A stretch of 32,360 nucleotides of DNA from Mycoplasma sp. CAG:611 (lineage in GTDB: Bacteria > Bacillota_I > Bacilli_A > RF39 > UBA660). A model generated the notes under the pieces. The model did no database searches, was not told the DNA's origin, and worked only from the letters and a program-made list of their open reading frames with translations. Below are positions 7,264-15,628 of this stretch, piece by piece. The position numbers were made by a program, and so were the translations under genes. The stretch covers positions 4,100 to 36,459 of the forward strand of contig HF999794.1 in assembly GCA_000434175.1 (NCBI GenBank). Reading direction: 5' to 3'. Position 1 is the first letter of the stretch; the number at the start of each line of letters is the position of its first letter.

Positions 7264-8026
7264 CTTTTAATTTCTTTAATTCACTTAAAAATTCTTCTGT
7301 TTTCTTTATTTCATCTTCAATATTTCTAACATTACTACTTTTATAAGCTTCTAATTTTTTATATTCGTTATCACTTTTTATTCCAAATACAGGAGATATA
7401 ACTGATGAATTTTTAAACTTTTTAGGTTCTTCATTTAATTGTTCTTTATTAAAACTATTTATTTTTTCTTCTTGTTTTTCAATTAAATCATCTATATTTT
7501 TCTTATATAATTCATCAAGCGTAATTGGTTCATTTCCTTCATCTTCTATTCTGTAATTATCAAGTTCATCCGGATCAAGGTTGGCTTTTAATAATTCATC
7601 ATAACTAATAATTGATTTTTCTTCTTGTACTTTTTCAAAAAATGTTGGACCTATTAAATCATTTTTTTCTTCATAAACAAGCTTTTTAGCGGCTTCTTCT
7701 AACTCTTTTTTAGCATCTTCTTCTGTTGGTTTATTTGCTACATACACTACTTCTTGTTCTATAGGTTTTACATCATTTACAGTATTGTTTACATTATCTT
7801 CTTCATTTATTACTTCACTTTTATAAATGTCATTATTATCTTTAGAATCATCATAAATTTTATTTTCTTTATAAGAAGGTAATTCTACTTGATGCTTTAA
7901 CTTATATTTTTTAGATGATGCTTTTTCTATTATAATTATAACTAACAATGCTAAAATAATAACTACAATTATAGAACAAATAATAAATATATTATCTTTA
8001 CCCATTATATTTACAAAATCTTTCAT
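7247..8026 (-). CDS. Membrane-anchored acidic coiled-coil protein, unknown
   Basis: Not recognised. The 259-aa product begins at the ATG at 8026, chosen because AGGTG lies 6 bases upstream; a TTG at 8041 is in frame but has no such site. One membrane helix (about 13-34) is followed by a basic stretch, then a long charged, Glu/Lys/Asn-rich region with predicted helices (for example about 105-125 and the last 30 residues). With a short N-terminus and a Lys-rich segment after the helix, the bulk is probably cytoplasmic (inference from charge). No cysteine or catalytic motif in the soluble part. It stands alone between two hairpins, upstream of mtaB. A scaffold or division/envelope-associated role is possible but unsupported. 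Confidence 0.7.
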   Translation of the reverse strand: MKDFVNIMGKDNIFIICSIIVVIILALLVIIIIEKASSKKYKLKHQVELPSYKENKIYDDSKDNNDIYKSEVINEEDNVNNTVNDVKPIEQEVVYVANKPTEEDAKKELEEAAKKLVYEEKNDLIGPTFFEKVQEEKSIISYDELLKANLDPDELDNYRIEDEGNEPITLDELYKKNIDDLIEKQEEKINSFNKEQLNEEPKKFKNSSVISPVFGIKSDNEYKKLEAYKSSNVRNIEDEIKKTEEFLSELKKLKERIEK

Positions 8027-8078
8027 TTTTTTCACCTGCAAATATATTGTATCATAATATTATTTTTTTTAAAAGAAA

Positions 8079-8096
8079 AAAGACAAAATTGTCTTT
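8079..8096 (-). terminator. Terminator of the third prepilin unit
   Basis: AAAGACAA and TTGTCTTT pair with a 2-base centre (8-bp stem), followed on the minus strand by TTTCTTTT. The stop codon of the 305-aa gene is in the 5' arm. Confidence 0.75.
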
Positions 8097-9012
8097 ATTC
8101 TACTATTTTACATTCTTTAGTATTTAATTTATTTGTTAATGGATTATAAATATATGACTTACATGTTTCTTTATTATAAAAGTTCAATAAAAGTTCATTC
8201 TTATCTACATCATCAGGGCAATGTAAATAATCACAAAAATCACTATAAGTTAAATTAGGTTTATCCATTAAATAAATCTCTTTATTTGTTTTTAAATCTA
8301 AATTATGTATTTTATTATCTTTTTCTATAACCATTCCATTTTCATAATTAATTAATACTTTGAAATTATAGTCATATATTTTTTCTTCATCGAAATTATA
8401 TATAAAACTCTTATTATTATGATTAAAAACACATGTATTTAAAGTAAAACAAGTATATGTTTCAAATGGTTTTTCAATATTATGTACTTTTCCTGTATGA
8501 ATATTAATAAAGTTTTTATCTGCAACTAAATATTTATTATTTATAAAAACATTATTTAACTTTAAATCTTTAGTCCAAGGAATTGTTACTTTTTGTTCTA
8601 TTTCATCAATAAATGATATTTCATTATCATTTTTTGTTAGTATATAACCTATTTTTACCATTTGATCATCTTTATTTACAGAAATCATATTTAACTTATC
8701 ATGTGGACCAACATCAATTGCTTTTTTAGTTAAAGTATTATAGATATATCCTTCTTTTTTGTTTTTAACTACAAAAAATGTTTTATCATAATCATATGTT
8801 ATAAGCTCACATTTCTTGTTACATTTTACATCATATTGTTCGATTAATGTAGCATCTTTTGGCATAGTTTTTCCTATATTTTCTTGATTATTTATTTGAT
8901 ATTTATATACCGTTAATGTATAACTTTTATTAAAAATTAGAAAATATACTAATGCTAATAATACTATTAAAATTAATAAAATTATTATTATTATTTTCTT
9001 TTTCTTTACCAT
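8095..9012 (-). CDS. Membrane-anchored extracytoplasmic protein with cysteine pairs, unknown
   Basis: Not recognised by family. The 305-aa protein has a Lys-rich start and one membrane helix (about 7-27), so the rest is probably outside. The ectodomain is a run of short beta-rich units of the kind 'Y.YN..TKKAID', 'INIHTGKVHNI', 'IYNFDEEKIYDYN', 'IHNLDLKTNKEIY', 'YIYNPLTNKL', suggesting a beta-propeller-like fold. Eight cysteines fall in close pairs (CNKKC, CFTLNTC, CDYLHC and a C-terminal pair), consistent with disulphides. It lies 20 bases after prepilin 3 with its own RBS (AAAGG) and ends in the unit's terminator, so I infer it works with that prepilin. Confidence 0.75.
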   Translation of the reverse strand: MVKKKKIIIIILLILIVLLALVYFLIFNKSYTLTVYKYQINNQENIGKTMPKDATLIEQYDVKCNKKCELITYDYDKTFFVVKNKKEGYIYNTLTKKAIDVGPHDKLNMISVNKDDQMVKIGYILTKNDNEISFIDEIEQKVTIPWTKDLKLNNVFINNKYLVADKNFINIHTGKVHNIEKPFETYTCFTLNTCVFNHNNKSFIYNFDEEKIYDYNFKVLINYENGMVIEKDNKIHNLDLKTNKEIYLMDKPNLTYSDFCDYLHCPDDVDKNELLLNFYNKETCKSYIYNPLTNKLNTKECKIVE

Positions 9013-9032
9013 CTTATTTATCCTTTCTCATA

Positions 9033-10433
9033 TTAATTTATCTGTAGTCCAGGGCAATGATTAACACCTCCTGGACTTATACATCCACCACCACCAGATG
9101 AACCTGAACCACCTGCTCCTGTTCCAGGATTTGTTGTTCCACCAGATGAACTACCACCTGAAGATCCACCAGATGAGCTTCCTCCTGAAGTTCCTCCTCC
9201 TGATGGTGGTGTAGGATCTGGATCTGGATTATAAATTATTATAGTAGCAGTTTTAGTTGTTGCTTTTTCATAACTTGTATTTCCAGCTTCATCAATTGCA
9301 TGAATATAATAAGTTGTAGATGAAGATAAATTATTAAATGTTTGTGTAATAGATGCTACACTATCTACCTTAGTCCATTCTTTTTCTGTTGGGGTTGTTG
9401 GTGATGTTGTTATTTTATATCCAACTACTCCGACATTATCTGTTATTGTTACAGTTAATGAACTTGAGCTATTTCCAGTAACTGTTATTTTAGGTTTTTC
9501 ACTATCAAGTTCAGTTACATCAACACTACAAGTATTTTCATTTCCTGCACTATCAATTACTTTTGCTATATATTTTCCATTTTTAGTAACATTATATAAA
9601 TTTGTACTATCTAAAACACTATCACCTATTTTAACTGTTTTAATAGGACTAGTATCATCTGTTGCCGTTACAAATAAATTCATAGATAAATTTGTTTTAT
9701 CTTGTTTTGAAATTACACATCTTGGAATATCCTTATCTATTTTTATTTCGTTATCTGTTTTACATGTTGTTTTTAAACCATACTTGTTAAGTATTTCAAA
9801 ACTATAGCTACCACTTCTTTTAGCTATAAAATTAGCATTATATGTTTTTGTATTTTCATCATATGTTGTTTTTATAGCTTTACCATTATTTTTAATGTTT
9901 ACTATACCAACATTATCAGTTGATTTTACATTTATTGTAACATCATTATTACTCCAATTATCATTATAAGATAATTCACATGTTGGGGCACTATTAGCAT
10001 TATCACTACTAGTATCATATTTAAAATCACAATAACTTTTATCTGTTTCATATGTTTTATCCCCACATTTTAAACATAAATAATAGTCATAATTCCCACG
10101 GTTATTTTCTACAACAACGTAACTTTCACTAGAGCAATTATTTTTATATGCATCAATTACATCATTAGAAAATAAATTATTTTGTTTCATCTTATCAAGT
10201 GTTAAAATATCAACATATTTCCCTTCAATTTGACCATTTGGTAATTCACTTCTGTTATTTGTATAATAATCTTTTGCTACGGTAATAACATTATCTTTTA
10301 ATTTATCATTATACTCGTTGTTTGCTTTATTTCTATAACTTATAATAGCTGGGGTTATTATAAGAGCAAGTACACATATTATTCCAAGTACCACAAGCAT
10401 TTCTACCAAAGTAAATCCTTTTTTGTTTTTCAT
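9033..10433 (-). CDS. Prepilin-like surface protein 3, Ig-like ectodomain, Gly/Ser tail
   Basis: 466 aa. The N-terminus is a class III (type IV prepilin) signal: MKNKKG|FTLVEML, with cleavage expected after G6, Glu at mature position 5 and a hydrophobic helix about 7-29. Residues 30-140 form the pilin-like head with C100 and a CLKCG...YC motif (C120, C123, C135). Residues about 150-400 hold Ig-like or FnIII-like repeats ('D.VG...I', 'GKYIAKVIDSAGNENTC', 'TYYIHAIDEAGNTSYE'). A Pro-Asp segment and a Gly/Ser-rich stretch (411-450) lead to a tail with two cysteines (C451, C460). At 466 aa it is about three times a usual major pilin. Its first 300 residues are close to prepilin 2. Low-complexity tail codons are G/C-rich relative to neighbours. 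Confidence 0.85.
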   Translation of the reverse strand: MKNKKGFTLVEMLVVLGIICVLALIITPAIISYRNKANNEYNDKLKDNVITVAKDYYTNNRSELPNGQIEGKYVDILTLDKMKQNNLFSNDVIDAYKNNCSSESYVVVENNRGNYDYYLCLKCGDKTYETDKSYCDFKYDTSSDNANSAPTCELSYNDNWSNNDVTINVKSTDNVGIVNIKNNGKAIKTTYDENTKTYNANFIAKRSGSYSFEILNKYGLKTTCKTDNEIKIDKDIPRCVISKQDKTNLSMNLFVTATDDTSPIKTVKIGDSVLDSTNLYNVTKNGKYIAKVIDSAGNENTCSVDVTELDSEKPKITVTGNSSSSLTVTITDNVGVVGYKITTSPTTPTEKEWTKVDSVASITQTFNNLSSSTTYYIHAIDEAGNTSYEKATTKTATIIIYNPDPDPTPPSGGGTSGGSSSGGSSGGSSSGGTTNPGTGAGGSGSSGGGGCISPGGVNHCPGLQIN

Positions 10434-10458
10434 AAAATTCCTCCTTTATTATACTTTA

Positions 10459-10487
10459 ATTATAATAAATAATTGTCCTTTTGTAAA
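10459..10487 (-). promoter_or_regulatory. Promoter of the prepilin 3 unit
   Basis: TTTACA (10482-10487), 17-base spacer, TATAAT (10459-10464) on the minus strand, followed by AAAGGAGG before the ATG. Same hexamers and spacing as the prepilin 1 promoter. Confidence 0.75.
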
Positions 10488-10490
10488 CTA

Positions 10491-10528
10491 AAAAAAATAT
10501 ATTAATACGCGAACGTATAATATATTTC
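10491..10528 (-). terminator. Terminator with TTCG tetraloop after partner 2
   Basis: On the minus strand ATACG-TTCG-CGTAT forms a 5-bp stem closed by a stable TTCG loop, extended by about nine A-T pairs past a single bulged T and followed by a T run. The last codons and stop of the 235-aa gene are inside the hairpin. It separates the two-cassette operon from prepilin 3. Confidence 0.8.
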
Positions 10529-11209
10529 TATTTTGTCATATTCTAATAAACTTTCTTCATTATCGTTTATAACTAATGTACTTGGAAGTTTTACATCAAT
10601 ATTAAATTTACTATTATTTTTTATATCACTTATTTCAAAATCTGTTGTTCCTACTATTTTATTGTTATCATATAAGATTACATATCCTTTTAATAAAGTA
10701 ATATCACTTCCTATAGTATTTTCTTCTTCTATATTTACAAATATTTCTCCATCTTTAACTTCAATATTAGGCATAGGATTAGATAGTTTAGAAACATCTA
10801 AAAACTTTATTTCATTAGTATTTTCTTTTATTTCATAATTAATTTTAATTTTTTCTTTTAAAATATTTTTTCTAAGTTCTTCAGGAATAAATATTTTTAT
10901 TATAGATTTATTACCTGCTGGTATTAAATCTACTTCTTTTATCTCTTCTTTTGTACTAAAAGTAACTTTTAATGTTGAAGATTTTATTATTTCTTTTGTA
11001 TTATTAATTAAATTTATTACTATATACTTATTACCTTCGATAAAAGTTGTTTCAATATTTATTCCTTCAGGAGCATTTATTGATATAAGATTCTTATCTG
11101 TTGGGGTTTTATCCTTATCTTTATTTTTATTATTAAGTATAACTAAAGTTATTACTAATGAAGCAATAATTAATACTCCGATTATTATTAATAAATTTCT
11201 TTTTTTCAT
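10502..11209 (-). CDS. Prepilin-partner protein 2, membrane-anchored beta-rich, unknown
   Basis: 235 aa from the ATG at 11209, which shares one base with the stop of prepilin 2 (TAATG) and has GGAGG upstream; an in-frame TTG at 11221 is less likely. A membrane helix (about 5-26) is followed by a Lys/Asp linker and an outside region of two beta-sandwich-like halves: 'INAPEGINIETTFIEGNKYIVINLINNT' and 'GYVILYDNNKIVGTTDFEISDIKNNSKFNIDVKLP', the latter like FxLYD-type domains. No cysteine. Clearly paralogous to partner 1 (same order, same 'GYV/FVLYNN.KIVG' and 'EI.YT.AY' ending). Probably a pilin-associated accessory; no function is known to me. Confidence 0.75.
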   Translation of the reverse strand: MKKRNLLIIIGVLIIASLVITLVILNNKNKDKDKTPTDKNLISINAPEGINIETTFIEGNKYIVINLINNTKEIIKSSTLKVTFSTKEEIKEVDLIPAGNKSIIKIFIPEELRKNILKEKIKINYEIKENTNEIKFLDVSKLSNPMPNIEVKDGEIFVNIEEENTIGSDITLLKGYVILYDNNKIVGTTDFEISDIKNNSKFNIDVKLPSTLVINDNEESLLEYDKIEIYYTFAY

Positions 11210-12807
11210 TATAAATCCCAACCTCCTTTACATGTGTTACTTCCATAATAACAATAACTACATGTACTTGAATCAGTTACATATCCTCCTTGACAAGTAT
11301 TTTTTGTGGTTTTACATGAATTCCATTTTTTGTCTTCAACATTATAACAATCTTCTTTGTAATTATAACCACATATACTACAATTTGTAACAGTTTGCTT
11401 TCCATATTTTACGCATTTATCTCCTTGACACCAACAATTACTATGACCGCTTCCTCCAGGACCAACTTGACCAGGTGAACCACATGGACATGATACCCAA
11501 TTATAATTCGTACAAACTGTGGTTTGACAAGTTTTGCATCCAGCAGGATTTTTTACACATTCTTTTCTTATTATTGTATCATAACCACCAACACATTCAT
11601 TTGGTGAACCTGTAGCACAAGAATCATAAGTAGTTCCACATCCATAACTACAAGTATTACTTCCTGTTTTACATGAATTATATTTATATGTATGTGATGA
11701 TGTAGTTTCTAATCCAACATTGTTTTTACATGTTCTAGTTACTATTACATCTTTATTACCTGTTAAGGTTTGCTTAACAGTTGCTTCACCAATTATTCCA
11801 CTTTCAGGATCTTCACATGTACTAGTAGCAATTTCGCCATTTGTTCCCTCAGTTCCAAATACAATAACAGGTGGTGTTTTATCAAATTCATCTACTACTA
11901 TTTCACATGTTCCAACATTTCCAGCATTATCTATTACTGTTGCAACATATTTTCCATTTACTGTTACTTTATATAAATTATCAGTACCTAATGTTTTTTC
12001 TCCCATTTCAATACTTTTAATTCCACTTGTTTTATCTAAAGCATCTACAAATAAATTAAGAGAAGTATTTTTTATATCTTGTTTTGTAATAGAACAACTT
12101 GGACTATCTCTATCTATTTTTATATCATTTTTTGTTTCACAGGTTGTTTTAAGTCCATATTTATTAAGTATATCAAATGAATATTTACCACTTTCGCTTG
12201 CTTCATATGTTGCATTATATGTTTTATTATTTTTATCATATGTTGTTTTAAGTACTTTACCATTATTTTTAATATTAATTACCCCAACAGTATCAGTAGA
12301 TGTTATAGTTATTAAAACATTTTCTTTGTTCCAACCATCATTATATGTAAGACTGCATGTTGGTGCTTTACCATCTTTATCTTGTCTAAAATCACAATAG
12401 CTCTTATCAGTTTCGTATGTTTTATCCCCACATTTTAAGCAAGCATAATAATTATAATTACCACGATTATTTTCTACAACAACGTAACTTTCACTAGAAC
12501 AATTATTTTTATATGCATCAATTACATCATTAGAAAACAAATTATTTTGTTTAAGTTTATCTAATGTAACAAAAGTTGCATATTTCCCTTCAGGGTATCC
12601 ATTTGGTAATTCACTTCTGTTATTTGTATAATAATCTTTTGCTACCGATATAACACTTTCTTTTAATTTATCATTATAAACATCATTTGCTTTATTCCTA
12701 TAATTAATTATTATAGGCGTTATTATAAGAGCAAGTACACATATTATTCCAAGAACTATTAAAAGTTCAACTAAAGTAAATCCTTTTTTATCTTTTTTCT
12801 TTTTCAT
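11209..12807 (-). CDS. Prepilin-like surface protein 2 with cysteine-rich tip
   Basis: 532 aa. Class III signal MKKKKDKKG|FTLVELL (cleavage after G9), membrane helix about 10-32, then a pilin-like head with the CLKCG...SYC motif. Ig-like repeats follow to about residue 375. The last 155 residues contain 22 cysteines by my count ('NTCSYGCGTTYDSC', 'CKTCQTTVC', 'CPCGSPG', 'NTCQGGYV', 'CSYCYYGSNTCKGGWDL'). The first 290 or so residues are close to prepilin 3, whereas the end is close to prepilin 1, so it looks like a recombinant. Strong RBS GGAGG. It follows partner 1 by 11 bases, in the same operon. Confidence 0.85.
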   Translation of the reverse strand: MKKKKDKKGFTLVELLIVLGIICVLALIITPIIINYRNKANDVYNDKLKESVISVAKDYYTNNRSELPNGYPEGKYATFVTLDKLKQNNLFSNDVIDAYKNNCSSESYVVVENNRGNYNYYACLKCGDKTYETDKSYCDFRQDKDGKAPTCSLTYNDGWNKENVLITITSTDTVGVINIKNNGKVLKTTYDKNNKTYNATYEASESGKYSFDILNKYGLKTTCETKNDIKIDRDSPSCSITKQDIKNTSLNLFVDALDKTSGIKSIEMGEKTLGTDNLYKVTVNGKYVATVIDNAGNVGTCEIVVDEFDKTPPVIVFGTEGTNGEIATSTCEDPESGIIGEATVKQTLTGNKDVIVTRTCKNNVGLETTSSHTYKYNSCKTGSNTCSYGCGTTYDSCATGSPNECVGGYDTIIRKECVKNPAGCKTCQTTVCTNYNWVSCPCGSPGQVGPGGSGHSNCWCQGDKCVKYGKQTVTNCSICGYNYKEDCYNVEDKKWNSCKTTKNTCQGGYVTDSSTCSYCYYGSNTCKGGWDL

Positions 12808-12818
12808 AAAATCCTCCT

Positions 12819-13559
12819 TTAATAAGCATAAGTATAATATACTTCTATTTTTTCATAATTAACTTTACCGTAATTAATTTTATCAGGCGTTAAATCTGAA
12901 GATGGAATCATTATTTTAGGTATCGTTATATTTTTTTCAAATTGACTATTGTTTTTAATATTTTCAATTCTAACATTATCTGCCCCAACTATTTTATCAT
13001 TATTATATAATACTACAAAACCAATTAAAGCATCTAAATCTTCACCAGTTTTATTTATACCATTTATTTTAATATTAGTATTATTTTCTATAACACTTAC
13101 ATTTGTTTTAGTATTATTTATTTTATCAACATCTATAAATGAAAAATCATTACTACTTTTTATTTCATTAAGTGTTATAGTTACTTTATTTTTATTTATT
13201 GTATTTTTTAGTTCATTAGGAACTGCAATTTTAAAAAATGCTTTTTTTCCAATTGGTAATAATTCTAATCTTTTTTCTATTTCTTTATTTCCTATGACAA
13301 CTTTTAACTTACCACTTGAAATATTTTCATTTGTTTTGTTTTCAAATACTATAGCTAAATAGTTATTATTTTGAATATATGCTATTTCAGTTTTTATTCC
13401 TTCAGGAACATTTACTGAAAATAATTTTTTACTAATGTTTGGAGTATTAATTGTAATATCATCATTTTCTTTATTATTTTTAAGTATGTATATACTTAAT
13501 CCTATTGTAAGAATTATAATAAATAAAACAATTATCCAAAATACTTTTTTGTTTTTCAT
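12819..13559 (-). CDS. Prepilin-partner protein 1, membrane-anchored beta-rich, unknown
   Basis: 246 aa from the ATG at 13559, which overlaps the stop of prepilin 1 by one base (TAATG) with GGGGTGG about 8 bases upstream; a GTG at 13571 is in frame but less well placed. Membrane helix (about 6-24), polar linker, then 'SVNVPEGIKTEIAYIQNNNYLAIVFENKT' and 'LDALIGFVVLYNNDKIVGADNVRIENIKNNSQFEKNITIP', two beta-sandwich-like halves. No cysteines, unlike the adjacent prepilin. Paralogue of partner 2. Perhaps a chaperone, tip-binding or anchoring subunit; that is inference. Confidence 0.75.
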   Translation of the reverse strand: MKNKKVFWIIVLFIIILTIGLSIYILKNNKENDDITINTPNISKKLFSVNVPEGIKTEIAYIQNNNYLAIVFENKTNENISSGKLKVVIGNKEIEKRLELLPIGKKAFFKIAVPNELKNTINKNKVTITLNEIKSSNDFSFIDVDKINNTKTNVSVIENNTNIKINGINKTGEDLDALIGFVVLYNNDKIVGADNVRIENIKNNSQFEKNITIPKIMIPSSDLTPDKINYGKVNYEKIEVYYTYAY

Positions 13560-15601
13560 TATAAAATCCACCCCGCTTTACAAGTATTATGACCATTATA
13601 ACATGAACTACAATTACATGATACATATCCACCAACACATTGTGTTGTTGTATTTTCACCACATACATTACAGTAACTACATTGATAATATTTCTTTTTA
13701 TAATCAGTTTTACAATTAACACAATTTGATCCTAACCCACAAGCATGCCCTCCACAATTATTACAATATTGCGTACATGTATAAACTGGTTCGTAATCAT
13801 AACATGTACATGTCTTACATCCATTTGAAACAGTTTCTGTCGAAGCACAGCTATCATAACAACTACCACAACCATAGCTACAAGTGTTCTCTCCAGTTGC
13901 ACAAGAATTATATGTATATGTATGTGTTTCTGTTGTAGTTAAGCCAGCTCCATTTGTACATGTAAATGTTACATTAACATTGCTTGTTCCAGTTAAATTT
14001 TGTGTTTTAGAAGAATCACCTACTATTCCTGTTTCAGGATCTGTACATGTTGCTGTTGCAATTGTATGGGTTGAATCTATTGTAAATGTTATTACAGGTG
14101 GCGTTGTATCAAAGTCAGAGTTTAATATTTCAAAACTTACTTCGCCAATATTGCCTACATCATCTTTAGCTTGAACTTTATATGTCCCAACAGTTATTTT
14201 AGTAAGTGTAAGTTCTTTTTCTTTAACTGAAGGGTTAACATTTATCCAACTACTTCCATCATTATAACTTACAATTCCAATATTATCAGTCATTTTTATT
14301 TTTATAATACAACTTTTCCCTGTACATGTTTTATTACTTACTGTAAGTACAGGTTTTTCATTATCCAAATCTGTGCTTTTTATCTCATAAGATACTTTTG
14401 TTATATGTCCATATTCATCATAAGCATAAACATAATATGTTCCCACTTTTGTTTTTGTCAAGGTTAATGTTTTTTCTTTTGTACTAGGAATTGTAATCCA
14501 GTTACTATTATAAGTATCTTGTTGATGTTCTTGATATTTTATTACACCTTCATTATCTTTTAAAGTCACATTAACTGTAGCAGATCCTTCTCCTTTTACA
14601 ACAGTTGTTGTAATTGTAGGATTTTCTCTATCAATATAAACAAGTTTACTACAATAACCTATATTATTTGCTTTATCTTTTACATATGCTTTATAATTTC
14701 CATCATCTGTTAATGTTTTAATGTAAGCATTACTATAAGTATTATTATCAAATGAATAAGCATTTTCGGCTAAATTAATATCAGTTCCTGTAATTTTTAA
14801 ATCTACTTTTTCTTGTGTTTGTTCTATTCTTTTATTAGTTAATGTTATATTACAGGTAGGTTCAATTGTATCAAGAGTAATCGAAGAAGAAATTGCTGGT
14901 AATTCCAAATTAACTTCTTCATTATTTTCAATATCTTTTAATGAACCACCATTTAAAGATACAGCATTAAATTTACCGTTATCACCATTTTTAACTGTAT
15001 AATTATAGACAAGCTTATTACCTTCAAGAACACCTGTTAAAGTTTTATTATTATTACCTGCTAAAATAGTAAGTGTAGGATAACTTCCCGTAACTTGTCT
15101 TGATAAAACAACTTCTATTTTAATTTCTTTGCCATCATTTAAATATCCACTTGATGGAGTTGTTTTTACTTCTTTTACTAAAGTAGTTGTTGTAGGTGGA
15201 TTACCATATGGAATATGTGCTGTTTCACAATATTTACTTTCATATTCATATTTTTTTGTTTCCTCATCATAACCACATCTTAAGCAAACATTATAATCAC
15301 TATTTTTAATATGTAAGTCATGTACGGCACAATTATCTAATTTAATATCAGGATTAGCACTTTTTAATATATTAAGTGATAAATGAGTATCAATATTATC
15401 TCCTAAGTTTTCACTATTATCAATACGATAAAGTTTCATATTTTCTACAAGTAAATTTTCATAATTTTTATACTTCTCATTTTTATTTTTTCCTAGCATA
15501 TTAATTACAGAAGGTATTACTAATAATGAAATAATTACAATTATTACAATAACTACTAAAAGTTCAATTAATGTTAAACCTTTTTCATTTAATTTTTTCA
15601 T
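13559..15601 (-). CDS. Prepilin-like surface protein 1 with cysteine-rich tip
   Basis: 680 aa, the largest of the three. Signal MKKLNEKG|LTLIELL (cleavage after G8; Leu in place of the usual Phe), membrane helix about 9-31, head with CLRCG...SKYC. Residues about 140-570 hold a bacterial Ig-like series with 'YSYEF/ DKANNIGYC', 'VYAYDEYGH', 'VQAKDDVGNIGEVSFEI' units and 'D..KPVLTVSN' linkers. The last 115 residues hold 22 cysteines by my count ('NTCSYGCGSCYDSC', 'CTQYCNNCGGHAC', 'CSYCNVCG', 'CNCSSCYNGHNTCKAGWIL'). First gene of the unit; ATG with TAGGAG upstream. No assembly gene nearby, so whether it is polymerised is unknown. Confidence 0.85.
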   Translation of the reverse strand: MKKLNEKGLTLIELLVVIVIIVIISLLVIPSVINMLGKNKNEKYKNYENLLVENMKLYRIDNSENLGDNIDTHLSLNILKSANPDIKLDNCAVHDLHIKNSDYNVCLRCGYDEETKKYEYESKYCETAHIPYGNPPTTTTLVKEVKTTPSSGYLNDGKEIKIEVVLSRQVTGSYPTLTILAGNNNKTLTGVLEGNKLVYNYTVKNGDNGKFNAVSLNGGSLKDIENNEEVNLELPAISSSITLDTIEPTCNITLTNKRIEQTQEKVDLKITGTDINLAENAYSFDNNTYSNAYIKTLTDDGNYKAYVKDKANNIGYCSKLVYIDRENPTITTTVVKGEGSATVNVTLKDNEGVIKYQEHQQDTYNSNWITIPSTKEKTLTLTKTKVGTYYVYAYDEYGHITKVSYEIKSTDLDNEKPVLTVSNKTCTGKSCIIKIKMTDNIGIVSYNDGSSWINVNPSVKEKELTLTKITVGTYKVQAKDDVGNIGEVSFEILNSDFDTTPPVITFTIDSTHTIATATCTDPETGIVGDSSKTQNLTGTSNVNVTFTCTNGAGLTTTETHTYTYNSCATGENTCSYGCGSCYDSCASTETVSNGCKTCTCYDYEPVYTCTQYCNNCGGHACGLGSNCVNCKTDYKKKYYQCSYCNVCGENTTTQCVGGYVSCNCSSCYNGHNTCKAGWIL

Positions 15602-15628
15602 ATTTTACAACTCCTATTCTATAATTAA

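Noticed and set aside
9090..9235. Short direct repeats resembling a CRISPR or minisatellite
   Set aside because: The repeats are in frame and encode the Gly/Ser-rich tail of prepilin 3; there are no regular spacers.
11720..12400. 226-codon plus-strand open frame
   Set aside because: It is exactly antisense to prepilin 2, is rich in Val/Leu/Ser as expected from the complement of Thr/Asn/Lys codons, and lacks a convincing ribosome-binding site.
12949..13362. Plus-strand frame opposite partner 1, with others opposite partner 2 (10533-10838), prkC and rpmF-side genes
   Set aside because: Shadows of well-supported minus-strand genes in an AT-rich sequence; no neighbouring plus-strand gene or promoter.
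13480..13938. Short frames in other phases over the cysteine-rich tip of prepilin 1
   Set aside because: His/Tyr/Val-rich readings produced by repeated TGT/ACA codons of the tip; not genes.
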